From Aradus depressus (taxonomy: Eukaryota; Arthropoda; Insecta; Hemiptera; Aradidae), in assembly GCA_963662175.1 (NCBI GenBank), contig OY759215.1, positions 26,945,534-27,009,533 on the forward strand: 64,000 bases of DNA, read 5' to 3'. The first letter of the stretch is position 1. Each line of letters opens with the position of its first letter. Shown here one piece after another: positions 40,191 through 50,277 of this stretch. The notes under the pieces are model-generated. The model worked only from the letters and a program-made list of their open reading frames with translations. It was not told where the DNA came from and made no database searches. The position numbers were made by a program, and so were the translations under genes.

Positions 40191-40496
40191 AATCAGCTTT
40201 AAGAGTATAAAGTATAACATAAATGACGATTTTGAGAGAGGAAATGAAATGATCGAATTCATATATGTATATTAAAATAAATGTAATATGACTTGTTTTG
40301 TACATGTACATTTATGTAACAGCTGATTGCTGATTTAGGAATCAGACGCACGGGAAATTTGAAGATCCTATTGGTCACTTGCAAGCAATCCATTTTTAAT
40401 AAAAACTATTTTTTTAGTTTATTTCATTTTTATCTTGGTTTTTTTGCTTTGGCCGGAGGGGGGGGGCACGCGCCTGTAAACAATTATATACCTAGG
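40191..40496. other. No recognisable feature
   Basis: A+T-rich except for a G-run at about 40456-40466. Confidence 0.35.
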
Positions 40497-40557
40497 AGTT
40501 TTATTTATTTATTACAAATTCCACAATATGTCCGCGTTCCTCAACTTAGAAATTATA
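40497..40557 (-). repeat. Retroelement 3' end with AATA tail, antisense
   Basis: The last 50 bp match 37553-37602 on the opposite strand. Confidence 0.7.
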
Positions 40558-40690
40558 TAGGACCCTAAAAAACAAGTTTTTAATTTTAACTGAGAAAAAG
40601 GGGCATTTATATTTTATTTTTGAGAATGCACACATTCATTGGAATTACATTTCTAACACACTATACTTTAAATCTATTATGCCATAATAC

Positions 40691-41040
40691 AGATCAGAGA
40701 GAGGGCGCCGGTAGCTCAGTGGTATGCGTGCTTGTCTTCTGAGCTCAAGATCGTGGGTAAACAATTATATAGATCGTGGGTAAACAATTATATAAGCACG
40801 CCGTCCTTCGGATGGGACGTTAAGCGATGGTCCCGAGCCTGTACAATGTCAGGTACTCGTGAAAGACCCCTGCCCTAGGTGAATAACAATTTAAGGTAGG
40901 CAAAATTTAGGACGCCCACAGTCGAGTCGGGCTTATGTCCACGAGAGTGACGAAAGAGCGCTTTGGTAGTAGGCGATATGATCTCGTAGTTAAAGCCCGG
41001 GCATGAGTCATAAAACCTAACCTAACCTATAGATCAGAGA
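40691..41040. other. 10-bp target site duplication flanking SINE-1
   Basis: AGATCAGAGA at 40691-40700 and 41031-41040. Confidence 0.9.
40701..41030 (+). mobile_element. SINE-1 with a duplicated filler replacing the B box
   Basis: Head GAGGGCGCCGGTAGCTCAGTGG and 3' tail CCTAACCTAACCTAT are intact with flanking target duplication. Between GATCGTGGG and AAGCACGCCG, the B box and hairpin are replaced by two tandem copies of a 22-base unit (40749-40770, 40771-40792) that ends in TAAACAATTATAT. GTAAACAATTATATA also occurs 270 bp upstream at 40476-40490. Confidence 0.9.
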
Positions 41041-41089
41041 CATTATCTAATACTATGGTTATTATTTTTTTTAAATCGGTCGACATTTA

Positions 41090-41490
41090 AAGAAAAAATA
41101 CGTAGGTGAATCACTGAGAATGTACTTCCCCAGAGCAAATTAATGAACTAAGACTACTGAGAGACTTTGAGTCTTCATACTAAATGTCAATACATTCAGT
41201 AGGTCGACATTCAAGTTGAGCCTCCTCCTTTAGCTATTGTTCTTATGGGTTTCTGGATTAATATATAAAATAGAAACAGCAATTCTTGAGGTTCTTGTGT
41301 TAAGCCCTCCTCACAATTTCCCCCTTCTCTGCTTCGACACATTCTTTTTTTGATTACTTATATAATTCATTTTCATTATTTGTAATTAATGGGTCAAAAT
41401 TCATAAAATTTCGGTGATAACACCACCTATGGGATTCCTGACGAACTACATAACTTCTTCTATACATTGTACAGCTGTGGAAGTAAAAAT
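41090..41490 (-). repeat. Family A repeat, antisense, both ends visible
   Basis: It runs from GTGAATCACTGAGAATGTAC to CTATACATTGTACAGCTGTGG. The interior is diverged. Confidence 0.7.
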
Positions 41491-41793
41491 GATCGCTACA
41501 TATTGAAGATGCTATCTAATACATAAGTAGTTATGTACGAATATAATTTATATTTAATCAAAATGTTTACATTAAGAGAACAAAATAAATGAAAATTCAT
41601 TTCAATTGCAATGCAGATTCTTCACGTGAATTGTACTGTTTTGTTTCTATTATTTTTCACTCGCGTTAATTTAAAAAAATTTTCCCCCAATAAAACGGCT
41701 TTGAGCGTGGTTACTATTTCCAAACATTTATGTCACATTCAATGAACGAATGATTACTCTAATATGAAGATGGCTGATGTAGTGAGAAGTGAT

Positions 41794-42056
41794 TATTTCA
41801 CAGGATGTCAAATATAAGATAGTCTGACCTCTCACAGATTTTTATTGGTAATAACAGCTAGCCGGCTTTAGATTGTTATTTATTTATTTTTATTTTTTTT
41901 TTATTATATTATATTATTTAGTTCTATTCAAAAATTTTTAATTTTTTATCAGACTGCCTGATGATGAGGGAAACCTCGAAAGCCGGCTGGCTATTATTAC
42001 CAATAAAAATCTGTGAGAGGTCAAACTATCTTATATTTGACATCCTGTGAAATGAT
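41794..42056. mobile_element. P2 foldback
   Basis: Arms start TTTCACAGGATGTCAAATAT and mirror it at 42036-42053. The spacer is A+T-rich. The 33 bases left of the element (AAGATGGCTGATGTAGTGAG) are also found left of the P2 copy at 59100, so the two share flanking sequence. Confidence 0.7.
41957..41990 (+). ncRNA. Hammerhead-like motif (P2, right arm), cleavage-site mutated
   Basis: CTGATGA (41958-41964), extra T, stem II GAGG/CCTC with GAAA tetraloop, GAAA, stem III GCCGGC are intact. The base after T41988 is G, which hammerheads do not accept at the cleavage position. Confidence 0.45.
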
Positions 42057-42235
42057 TACTCTTTTTCTAAAAGAACGTTTATATTTATCAAATATGAATC
42101 ACAATTCTCTTCACGTATGTTCTAGAGCAAACAAGGAAAGTTTGTTTTCTTATATTCTATTTTTTTCATTTACTCTGTACCTAAATTTATATTTCAAAAA
42201 TAGCCGAAAATAAGTATAATTTGAATTACAGTTGG

Positions 42236-42485
42236 TTAGTTTGTAGATTATGTATGTATTTACATTATGTACCAGATTATGTATTTACATTCTCGTTTCT
42301 TATTCTATCACATCAAATTTATTTATGGTGATATTTACCGATTGTTTATATTCAAAATAAAGAAAATATGCAAAAAAAACATGTGTTGTGGACGAAGACG
42401 CCATTGGCCTTGGCCCCAATATGGTGCATGTTTGGTGGAAATTCAGTAAAACACTGCTCTAATCATGTTCGAAATTGGTGCAGAA
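42236..42485 (+). repeat. Family D repeat
   Basis: It contains TTTATGGTGATATTTACCG, ATATTCAAAATAAAG and CATGTTCGAAATTGGTGCAG. The same order recurs in antisense at 46983-47135. The first half resembles the end of the LINE-J insertion at 12870-12920, so it may be a LINE 3' end plus neighbouring sequence duplicated together. Confidence 0.55.
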
Positions 42486-42490
42486 TTTTA

Positions 42491-42546
42491 GAAAGAGCGC
42501 TCTGGTAGTATATGACCTCGCAGTTAAAGCCCGGGCATGAGTCATA
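42491..42546 (+). repeat. SINE-1, 3' end fragment
   Basis: AAGAGCGCTCTGGTAGTA to GGGCATGAGTCATAAT, joined tail to tail with an antisense copy after 14 bases. Confidence 0.75.
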
Positions 42547-42560
42547 ATAACAACAATTAG

Positions 42561-42744
42561 TTAGTAACGAGTAGGTACCTGACATCGCAGGCTCGGGACC
42601 ATCGCTTAACATCCCATCCGAAGGACGACGTGCTCAAGGTTTATTCACTTCCCATATAAAAAACCTAAGGGCCTCGGCCGGGTTTCGAACCCGCGATCTT
42701 GAGCTCAGAAGGCTAGCACGCTACCTGTGAGCTACCGGCACCCT
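42561..42744 (-). repeat. SINE-1, antisense, head retained
   Basis: B box GGTTTCGAACCC and head GAGCTACCGGCACCCTC; hairpin partly lost. Confidence 0.85.
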
Positions 42745-42787
42745 CCATTTGCATTATATTTCTCTACTTGTGACTTAATAATATTAT

Positions 42788-42925
42788 TCTCCCGTTCGCC
42801 TTTTCAGTAGAAAATTAACAGGTATTGTTCTCATGAGGGATACGTTTATAAAATTTCGTGGGATGTATTCATTCCACTGAGAGTTATCGTGTTCACAACA
42901 CACATAGACATACAGGAAATAAAAT
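42788..42925 (-). repeat. Family A repeat, antisense interior
   Basis: GAAAATTAACAGGTATTG and AGAGTTATCGTGTTCACAA. Confidence 0.6.
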
Positions 42926-43089
42926 TTAAAAAAAGTCACCACAAGGTTCAACCATAATGGAGATATGAGCTAGGCAGACATATTTATATTAACTTAAGAG
43001 TACCTGGTATGAAGGGTCCTCCCTGGGTAAAACCTAAAATGAAATTTAAAAAAGTGCTTTATTTATTATTTTTTAAATTTTATTTATTA

Positions 43090-43262
43090 GTATTTCCACT
43101 ATATCGACACAAAACGCAAAAAATGTATTCGGACTCATATAGGATATGTTTACATTTTTGGAATCGGGATCGCGGAAAACATGAAATACTGGTGAAAACT
43201 CAATATAGAATTTTCGCCCGATTACATACCTTCCCTTATACTTAAAATAGCTGAGGAGGTAG
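43090..43262 (-). repeat. Family A repeat, antisense 5' end
   Basis: GGAAAACATGAAATACTGG to CCCTTATACTTAAAATAGCTG. Confidence 0.65.
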
Positions 43263-43653
43263 TATATAATAGGAGCGAATGAGAGCGCAGAATCAAACAG
43301 TGAGGAGAACTTTCTACGGTACGGCTGTTGTCATGTCACCGAGCCCTTTGTTTGTTAATTAGATGGTTTGTTTTAATATGCCGTTAAAATGAATGAACTT
43401 TGTATACAAAATTGTTGTTTTTGTGTCGGCAATACAAAAAAAAACCAGATTGCAAATGCCGCTTGACTCAGAGCTGAGTCAGTGCCGGCAGCGGACTTGT
43501 GTAGACAGTTCAGCCTTGTACGCTCCCTCCCTATTCGAGATGTGTCCATTGTTTGTTTTTTTGAGTCGCGTCTTGTCCTGTACTAAATTCTTCAACTTCA
43601 GGGGCACCAGTAAAATAAAATTAAACCTAATATTGTTTTCGAGGCTTTGTCTC
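43263..43653. other. Unrecognised segment with a 103-codon plus frame
   Basis: The frame 43393-43704 is Cys-rich in places but shows no named domain, and it runs into the MITE at 43657. Coding status is doubtful. Confidence 0.25.
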
Positions 43654-43946
43654 TTATGCCGCGTTTACACTATGAAGGAAAACAGCTATATAGCCGAGCT
43701 ATGAAGAGCTATATAGCTGGTAATGAGTTTCCCATCGGTTGTCGGTAAGATCAAAGGGAACTATGCAGCCGGGCTATATAGCTGTCGCCCAAAGACGCTC
43801 GTCAGTTGTCAACACCATCTCGAAGTAAACTGGTTGATTTCATCAAGTACGTGCTCATACAGCTGCTACAGCTACACAACGAAACGTTTTTATTCAATGT
43901 TGAAGGAAATCGAGGTTCTGTCGTGTAAAAGAAAAATGTAAAATTT

Positions 43947-43988
43947 GGCCAACGTTTCGAAAACTATTTATTTTCTTCTTCATGTCCT
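43947..43988 (-). ncRNA. Degraded hammerhead-like motif (P4, left arm)
   Basis: All parts match the right arm, but the invariant C of CTGAAGA is A (ATGAAGA) and stem I is weakened. Confidence 0.4.
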
Positions 43989-44264
43989 ACAGAATATAAA
44001 CAAACAAATTAGACATTATGGATAATGATATAAACAGATACTTTATAATAATTTGAAAAAGAGATGGAAAACAATTTTTTTTTTAATTTTATTTTTTAGT
44101 TCTTTAGAGAGATATATATTGTTGTATATAGTTTATTACTACTTTCCTACTAATTTCAAAAGTTGTATGTATTATTATAATTTTTCTCTCTTTCATTTAT
44201 GTTAAAAATTTGTTTTCCATCTCTTTTTCAAATTATTATAAAGTATCTGTTTATATCAATTCAA

Positions 44265-44705
44265 TTCTTTATTAGCCTTTAGGAAATACATCTTTTAGGC
44301 TCAGGGTTCGGCCTGATATATACATTATTCAGTTTAAAAAAATACAAATAAATGAAAATAGAAAATAATAATAATAATAAAATACAAAGTAATAGAATCT
44401 TAATTATCAAATGAAAAAAAAATAGTGAAAACACTTCTAGTGAAATGTTATTTTATTTAAATACTTCAATGTCCTCTAATTTTTAGCGCTCTTTCTATGT
44501 ATAGTATGATATTATTGAGGTTTTGGTTGTTTGCAATGTTGAAAAGGGTCTTGTGAGATTGCGGGCTCTTTAGTGCTTCTACCAGGTTCTTTTTTCTTAA
44601 TTGGCTGAAGGCTGGACATTCCAAGAAGAAGTGGTGGATGTCGTCCGGTCGGTCTTCGTTGTAGACACTACAGCTGTCTTCCCTGTTAAAGAGGTAGGTC
44701 AATTT
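44265..44705 (-). mobile_element. LINE-Z 3' piece inside P4
   Basis: Contains the C-terminal frame below and an A-rich 3' region (44330-44430, T/A-rich on the plus strand). Confidence 0.6.
44466..44702 (-). pseudogene. LINE-Z ORF2 C-terminal end
   Basis: The minus frame has DIHHFFLECPAFSQLRKK, the H...CP.....R segment found at the end of many non-LTR retrotransposon ORF2 proteins, and ends IILYIERALKIRGH, the customary (A/L)..R terminus. The frame opens at a non-ATG truncation at 44702. RT is absent. Confidence 0.75.
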
Positions 44706-44723
44706 GTTTGTTTATATTTTGTA

Positions 44724-44764
44724 GGCCCTGAAGAAGAAAATAAATAGTTTTCGAAACGTTGGCC
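44724..44764 (+). ncRNA. Hammerhead-like ribozyme motif (P4, right arm, intact)
   Basis: Stem I GGCC (44724-44727) pairs with GGCC (44761-44764). Then CTGAAGA (44728-44734), an extra A, stem II GAAAA/TTTTC with a 7-base loop (44736-44752), GAAA (44753-44756), stem III palindrome ACGT and T44760 as the cleavage nucleotide. All core positions match; cleavage would fall between 44760 and 44761. Confidence 0.6.
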
Positions 44765-44950
44765 AAATTTTGCATTTTTCTTTTACACGACAGAACCTCG
44801 ATTTCCTTCAACATTGAAAAGATACTGTCGACTCAATTATTCGTTTTTAGTCATAGCTATACGTAGCTTTTTTTAGTCATAGCTATCTAGCTCAACTACA
44901 TATAGCTCGGCTATATAATTGTTTTGCTACATAGTGTAAACCCTGCTTTA

Positions 44951-45332
44951 GTTACATCCACAGCCACACGAAGTATAAGAGAAGTTATGAAATCTGTCAT
45001 ATTCCATTATGAGTTTTCAACGGAATTTCCTAATTCAAAAAATGAAATTCCTGTCCTTGTGTCTATCAACACCATAACTCCCGATAGAATGAATATGTCG
45101 AGACGAAATTTGATAAGTAAATGCAAAATCCAATATGGACGATACATATAAATTTTTAGCGAAATATGACGAAGGGAAGGAGGTTATCAGAGGGGGACGC
45201 AATTAAAAAAAACAATAACTGCCTGTGTAATAAATGTACCGACATGTAATTTATATTTCAATTTAAAATTAAATTCCCATGAGAATGGAACCGATTAATT
45301 TTCCGCGAAATGGGCCAAAGAGAAAGAGTATG
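44951..45332 (+). repeat. Family A repeat, 5' and middle, interrupted by SINE-1
   Basis: CCACACGAAGTATAAGAG to CCAAAGAGAAAGAG. It resumes at 45657. Confidence 0.75.
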
Positions 45333-45656
45333 AGTTAGTTATTGTGACTCATGCCCGGACTTTAACTTGTGGTGATGAGGTCATATCGCCTATTACCAGA
45401 GCACTCTTTCGTCGCTCTGGTGAACATGAGCCCGACTCTGCTGTGTCCTAAATATTGCCAATTAGATTTTTACATTTTATTATTTCGATTTTTTATTCAC
45501 ATAGTATAGAGGTTTTTAATGAGTACCTGACCTCGTACGACCATCGCTTAACGTCCCTTCCGAAGGACGGCGTGCTCAAGATAGAAAGCGGGATTCCGAA
45601 CCCGCGATTTTGAGTTCAGTAGGCTAGCATGCTACCTCCGAGCAACCGGTGCCCTC
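45333..45656 (-). mobile_element. SINE-1, diverged, inserted in family A
   Basis: Nearly full length with head GAGCAACCGGTGCCCTC. The hairpin block is shortened and an A+T-rich insert lies at 45450-45490. Confidence 0.8.
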
Positions 45657-45806
45657 TTGGAGCGAATCAGGGAAGTGGGACTCGACTCAACTTAAATATA
45701 AGAACTTTAACAACTACTGGTGATGATTTTCAAGGGAGAGCGAAAACATAATTGATTAATTCTTGCTGGGGAAATACATTTCCGGCGATTCAGGGACGTT
45801 TTTGTT
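45657..45806 (+). repeat. Family A repeat, 3' part after SINE-1
   Basis: GCGAATCAGGGAAGTGGGAC to ATACATTTCCGGCGATTC. Confidence 0.65.
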
Positions 45807-46099
45807 TTAAAATATATTAAGTAATTCTCAGCTCGCACAATGACCAATGCTCCAGGACCTATTGATGTCACTAGATTTACATTTCTAATCACATTTTCAT
45901 AGCAACAACTGTGAAGAGAAAGGTCAAATGACCACGTTCCGTTGTTGTTGAGTGCATAACTGTACGTAAAAATACTTTGTTATAAATGCAGTTATGCATA
46001 GTATGTCAAAATAGGCAGTATTTCTGCTGTCAAACCACGTTCTAGATGACCACGTCATTGTCATGTTTGAGAGAAGCAGTTTATATTTAGTAATGAAGG

Positions 46100-46210
46100 A
46101 TTTTACATTACAGCGGTGTCTTTGAATTTAAAGTGCAGGCCGCAGAATACGTACGGTTTTTCAGCGCTAGCTGCACTTTAAAATAGTCCTTTCATGAAAC
46201 ACCGGCAAAA
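46100..46210. mobile_element. Possible short TIR element
   Basis: CGGTGTCTTTGAATTTAAAG and TTTAAAGTGCAG are mirrored by CTGCACTTTAAAATAGTCC and GAAACACCGG. Low similarity in the outer arms. Confidence 0.4.
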
Positions 46211-46390
46211 AACGAATTAGTCAAACTAAATTAATCAACTAAGTGTCATCTAAATCCACGTACTGTGTCGATGCATTCTGTTAATCGGTAGTTATAACAG
46301 TTTTGTATTACGCCCCCTCCCTCATCCGCTTCTTCCCTCCGGCGGATTTGACTAAAAATCAATTAGTCGTCAAATTTGAGACGATAGATA
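46211..46390 (-). repeat. Family A repeat, antisense interior
   Basis: TCGATGCATTCTGTTAATCG, CAATTAGTCGTCAAATTT. Confidence 0.55.
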
Positions 46391-46393
46391 TAT

Positions 46394-46711
46394 TTAGGAG
46401 GTAAAAAAGCCTTGAGCACGCCGTCCTTCGGATGGGAAGTAAGGCGTTGGTCCCGTGCCTGTACGATGTCAGGTACTGGTTAAAGATCTTTACCCTAGGT
46501 GAATAAAAATTTAGAGTAGGCAAAATTTAGGACTCCCACAGTAGAGTTTGGGCTCATGTCCACCAGAGTGATGAAACAGCGCTCTGGTAGTAGGCGATAA
46601 TATCATCGCTCTGGGAGTAGGCGATACTCATGTCTGAGCTTTAACTACGAGGTCATATTATGACCTCGTAGTTAAAGCTCAGACATGAGTCATAAAACCT
46701 AACCTAACCTA
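46394..46711 (+). mobile_element. SINE-1 with a foldback duplication in its 3' end
   Basis: Body from GAGCACGCCGTCCTTCGG to tail CCTAACCTAACCTATA. Near the 3' end, GCTTTAACTACGAGGTCATA appears in inverted copy just before its normal position. Confidence 0.88.
46629..46690. repeat. 31-bp palindrome within SINE-1
   Basis: Arms TCATGTCTGAGCTTTAACTA.. and its mirror meet at about 46659-46660 with practically no spacer. Confidence 0.9.
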
Positions 46712-46862
46712 TATATATATTATTTTTTTTTTCAAATTTTATTTATCATTCTTTTCTTCTTTTTTATTTTTATTTAATTTTTTTTATGTATCATTCTTCA
46801 AATTTACTTATGGTTTATACCGTTTTTAAATATTAAAAATAAAGAATTATTAAAGAAAAAAA
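46712..46862 (+). repeat. LINE-like 3' end
   Basis: TCAAATTTACTTATGG, AATATTAAAAATAAAG resemble the LINE-J 3' end at 12870-12936. Confidence 0.5.
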
Positions 46863-46980
46863 TATTACTGTTGATGTAACAAATGCATCAACACGAAATT
46901 TAAGGTAGTATGAGGATTCAGAAGTCTCCGTCTAAGTCACCTATCTATTTTCAACCAAATCTGTAAGTTTATTTATCGGT
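46863..46980 (+). repeat. Family A repeat fragment
   Basis: ACTGTTGATGTAACAAATGC, ATGAGGATTCAGAAG. Confidence 0.6.
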
Positions 46981-46982
46981 CA

Positions 46983-47135
46983 AATTAAATTCTGCACCAA
47001 TTTCGAACTTAAAACAGTGTTTTACTGAATTTCAACCTAACGAGCACCACTCATAATATCTGAATTTCATATTTTCTGTATTTTTACGATCGGTAAATAT
47101 CACCATAAGTAAATGTTATCTCGTGATATACTATA
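46983..47135 (-). repeat. Family D repeat, antisense
   Basis: ATTCTGCACCAATTTCGAAC to CGGTAAATATCACCATAAG. Confidence 0.6.
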
Positions 47136-47184
47136 AGAAAAGAGAAATTAAATACTTAAGAAAATAAATGATCTATGTAGAAAA

Positions 47185-47235
47185 CAATTAATTCATTCTG
47201 GCGGAGTACATTGCCGTGGATTCATGGGAAATTGT
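47185..47235 (+). repeat. Family A repeat, 3' end
   Basis: ATTAATTCATTCTGGCGG, ACATTGCCGTGGATTC. Confidence 0.55.
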
Positions 47236-47267
47236 TTAAATATTATATAATTCTTTAATAATAATAT

Positions 47268-47692
47268 ATTAAAAAGTCGTCGGTGAACCACCGGCGATAT
47301 ACTTCCCCAGAACGAATTAATCAATTAATTTTTCGTTCCCTCTTCAAAACCAGTCCACCGTTTGCGCTAATATTCAACAGTTGACTTACATAAGGGCTCC
47401 TAAATACTCATACTAAATTTTGTGTTGATAAATTCATTACATCGACAGTTATTAGGGTTTTTTGAATTGAGCCCCTTCACCTGATCCGCCCCTTTCCTTC
47501 AGCCGATATAGCTGAAATTTGACAGGTTATGTCCTCATTGGGCTTTGACTTAAAATATTAAATATGTCGATACATTCATTACATCGGCAGTTATTGGGCT
47601 TAATGAGTTGAGCCCCCCTCTCCTTCTTCCGATTCCGCTGAAAATGTATAAGTATCCTTATGCGGTTTTGTATTCACATATGAAATTTAAAT
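47268..47692 (-). repeat. Family A repeat, antisense, long copy
   Basis: Begins GTCGGTGAACCACCGGCGAT. The block ACATTCATTACATCGGCAG appears twice (near 47438 and 47570), giving an internal duplication. Confidence 0.8.
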
Positions 47693-47694
47693 TA

Positions 47695-47800
47695 TAATAA
47701 AAGGAGAAGAAGATAAGAGTTTATTATTTCAATGGCATTTACAAAGGTACCATTATACAATAAGGTTCCTTAACCATTACCTTTATACACTAAATACAAA
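47695..47800 (-). repeat. LINE-K 3' end, antisense
   Basis: AGAGTTTATTATTTC and AATAAGGTTCCTTAACCATT match 34440-34520 reversed. Confidence 0.75.
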
Positions 47801-48410
47801 TTTAAAAAAATCAGTTAATTAAAAACAATGCTACTGCTTAAGATTAATTTTAAAAACTCTTAAAGAAAAAGAAAAAATAATAAGTACAAAGTAAATGAAA
47901 TGAATAGAAAATAAATTAATAAACATTCAAAACAGAGATTATAATTTTAAATCGTGAACGGATATTTTTGTGTTTCCCTCCCTGAGTTTTCCCTATTTTC
48001 TTTACCAAAACGTTTGTGATTTGTGTCACACTTAAGTAAAAAGTTTTTACTGATAATAAAACATCATTCGTTTGAATCCAAACAAACACTAATTAATGTT
48101 TTAATATTTCATGTTTTAATATCTAACCGTGCGAATGTGTCACATTCGTTAATTTACATGTTGTGACACCACTTGAATAAAGATTCACGACTGTAAACCA
48201 GCGAATCTGGCACAGTCCATTGTATTCTTGAGATCTGGTAAAAAATAATATTGACAAAAAGGGAATGTTTCATTTACATAAGTTTATATTGTGTCAAAAA
48301 TAGATTATGGAGTTGTAATTAACGTGGAAAATTGCAAATGTACCACATTTATAAGATTGCGGTACCGTTGGAGTATTTCTACTGTATTTCGAAACCTGTC
48401 AAGGTGTCAT
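47801..48410. other. No recognisable feature
   Basis: A+T-rich unique-looking sequence. Nothing recognised. Confidence 0.35.
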
Positions 48411-48820
48411 TTCCTCAGCTAAACGAAACATAGGGGTAGTTATGTAATCTATCAGGGAATTCAAGTTTTCCAATCAAAAATTAAGAAAACATTCCAGTCT
48501 GTATGTGTTTCTTTGTGTACACGATAAAGGTATGTATATATCGATTTCCTTGACCGACACCTATTAATTTTCAGCCAAATCGGTAACTGCTGGTGTAATG
48601 AATGTGTCGAGACCCCAAAATCCAAAACCCCGTTTGGTAGATAACTATTAATTTTTGGTCGAAATAATAGGGCCGGATCAGAGGAGGCGGCTCAACTCAA
48701 AAATCCTAATAACTGGCAATAAAAGGAATATATTAACACGAAAATTAGTACGAGAATACAAAAGTCTGTATGTAAGACACCTTTTAATTTCAACCAAAAA
48801 CAGTAAATTTTCGAGAAAAA
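48411..48820 (+). repeat. Family A repeat, sense
   Basis: CAGCTAAACGAAACATAGGG to AAGTCTGTATGTAAGACACC. Confidence 0.75.
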
Positions 48821-48839
48821 AGATCAGGCAAAGTCCAAC

Positions 48840-48960
48840 TCCAAATTAAATTCTGCACCAATTTCGAACATGTATATATATATAAACGAATTTTTGTTTT
48901 TATATATTATATTTTAATTTCCATATTTTCAAAAAAAAAATAGGGGAGACATTTTTAATT
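48840..48960 (-). repeat. Family D repeat, short copy
   Basis: ATTCTGCACCAATTTCGAAC is followed by a TA run and T-rich sequence. Confidence 0.45.
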
Positions 48961-48995
48961 GTGGGTGATGGGTTGTGGTGAGCTTCGGGTTGTGT

Positions 48996-49055
48996 GATGT
49001 TCTTTGAGTGGTGGAGCGGCAGATTGATGTTCTTTGAGTGGTGGAGCGGCAGATA
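48996..49055 (+). repeat. 30-bp tandem duplication
   Basis: GATGTTCTTTGAGTGGTGG... occurs twice without spacer and without a mismatch, so it is recent. Confidence 0.9.
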
Positions 49056-49239
49056 TTTCTTCTCTATTCTCTTCATAGCTCAAATATACGCTATATCACT
49101 CCTATATATTCTTTTTTTTTTTTTTTTTCACCTCCTAAATCTTTGCCATATAGAAATAAGAAAAATGCACTGATGCAAACTTTACGGATGGACGGACATG
49201 CAGACTCGGGGACAGGGAGACGTGAACCCCTCGAGCTAG

Positions 49240-49640
49240 ACCAGCTTTCTCCCTTCTTTTCAATTATTATTTATTGTTTAATTGTTTTATATACTATTTA
49301 TTTAGACCCCCTAAACATAGACCGTTACAATATATATAAATAAGTAAATAAAATATATAATAATAAAATAAATATTAATATAAAATAATGAAAATAAAAT
49401 AAATACATAGGAATAAATGCCCTGATATAGCTATCAGCTCCTCGAGACCCCTAGAAAAAACCCCGGTTCTCTGCTATCCCCATTCCTCCAACTTAATGGA
49501 GGCAGGGGAGGCGGCTGGGGCCCCAGTGATCCTCCTTCTTATCTCGCCTGTACATTGTCCAGCAGTGGTGGCAGACCAAGAAGGAGAAGAGAACTGAAGG
49601 AGCACACGAAAAATTGGTCTTCATCGGCACTTCCTAATTT
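49240..49640 (-). repeat. LINE-J 3' UTR, antisense
   Basis: CTCCAACTTAATGGAGG and GGTTCTCTGCTATCCCCATT reversed match 12200-12350, including the conserved inverted segment CCATTAAGTTGGAGG. Poly-A-type tail is unclear. Confidence 0.75.
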
Positions 49641-50097
49641 TTTGTATTTAAGACCTTTCCTTCTTCCTCAATAAGTGAACATTTTTTTACTGTGCCCGGC
49701 TGGAAACCAAGCAATGGTGGAGTGTATATTTGTATGCTTATTTTAGCTAGTCAGAGTTGTCTCGTTGCTAGTGAATGCCCAAACTGGGTGCTCAAGGTGG
49801 TTACCTATGAGACTAATTCAAGGTAAGAGGACACAGTACTCGTATTGCGGTAGAACTCAAGGTAGTGTCCATATCACCTTAAATGTTACACCTATAGGTA
49901 GATCTATTCAGATGGTTTCCCAATCTTTAATTATAGTCTTTCATCTATACTCGGCTCGTCGAGAGGTCCATAATCAACCTTCACAACTCACTCTATTAGC
50001 AAATTGAATCAAGTGTAATGTCGCAGGGCCGACTTCTCTGTTCTTCAAGATTCAATGGAGCAGTGACACGGTTTTAAAAGAGAAAAAAAAAAAAACT
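49641..50097. other. No recognisable feature
   Basis: Balanced composition, an 80-codon plus frame at 49765-50007 without known motif. Confidence 0.3.
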
Positions 50098-50277
50098 GTT
50101 CTACTTCCCAAGCTTTGCGTATTATGTAATCAGTCAGAAATTTGATGTTGCACTTGCACCGCAAATGCATATTTCCCTCCTTAATCCAATGAAAAAAAAT
50201 GTCATGTCAGTACGTATTTTGTGAACATCATAACTCCCGATAAAATGAATGTATCGACACGAAATTGTATATTTCTA
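50098..50277 (+). repeat. Family A repeat, 5' part, cut by T1
   Basis: ACTTCCCAAGCTTTGCGTAT to CGACACGAAATTGTATAT. It resumes at 50866. Confidence 0.75.

Larger units (their letters stand above)
43888..44820. mobile_element. P4 foldback carrying LINE-Z
   Basis: The outer arms (TTCAATGTTGAAGGAAATCG at 43892 and its mirror to 44817) and a second inner inverted pair (ATACTTTATAATAATTTG at 44038 and its mirror near 44225-44242) surround a LINE fragment. The unit lies wholly inside the Harbinger-like MITE. Confidence 0.75.
43657..44947. mobile_element. Harbinger-like MITE containing a P4 foldback
   Basis: Termini TGCCGCGTTTACACTATG and, in reverse complement, AGCAGGGTTTACACTATG, each flanked by TTA (43654-43656 and 44948-44950), the usual PIF/Harbinger target duplication. 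The arms are rich in AGCTATATAGC words. The middle is occupied by the P4 foldback (43888-44820). Confidence 0.75.
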
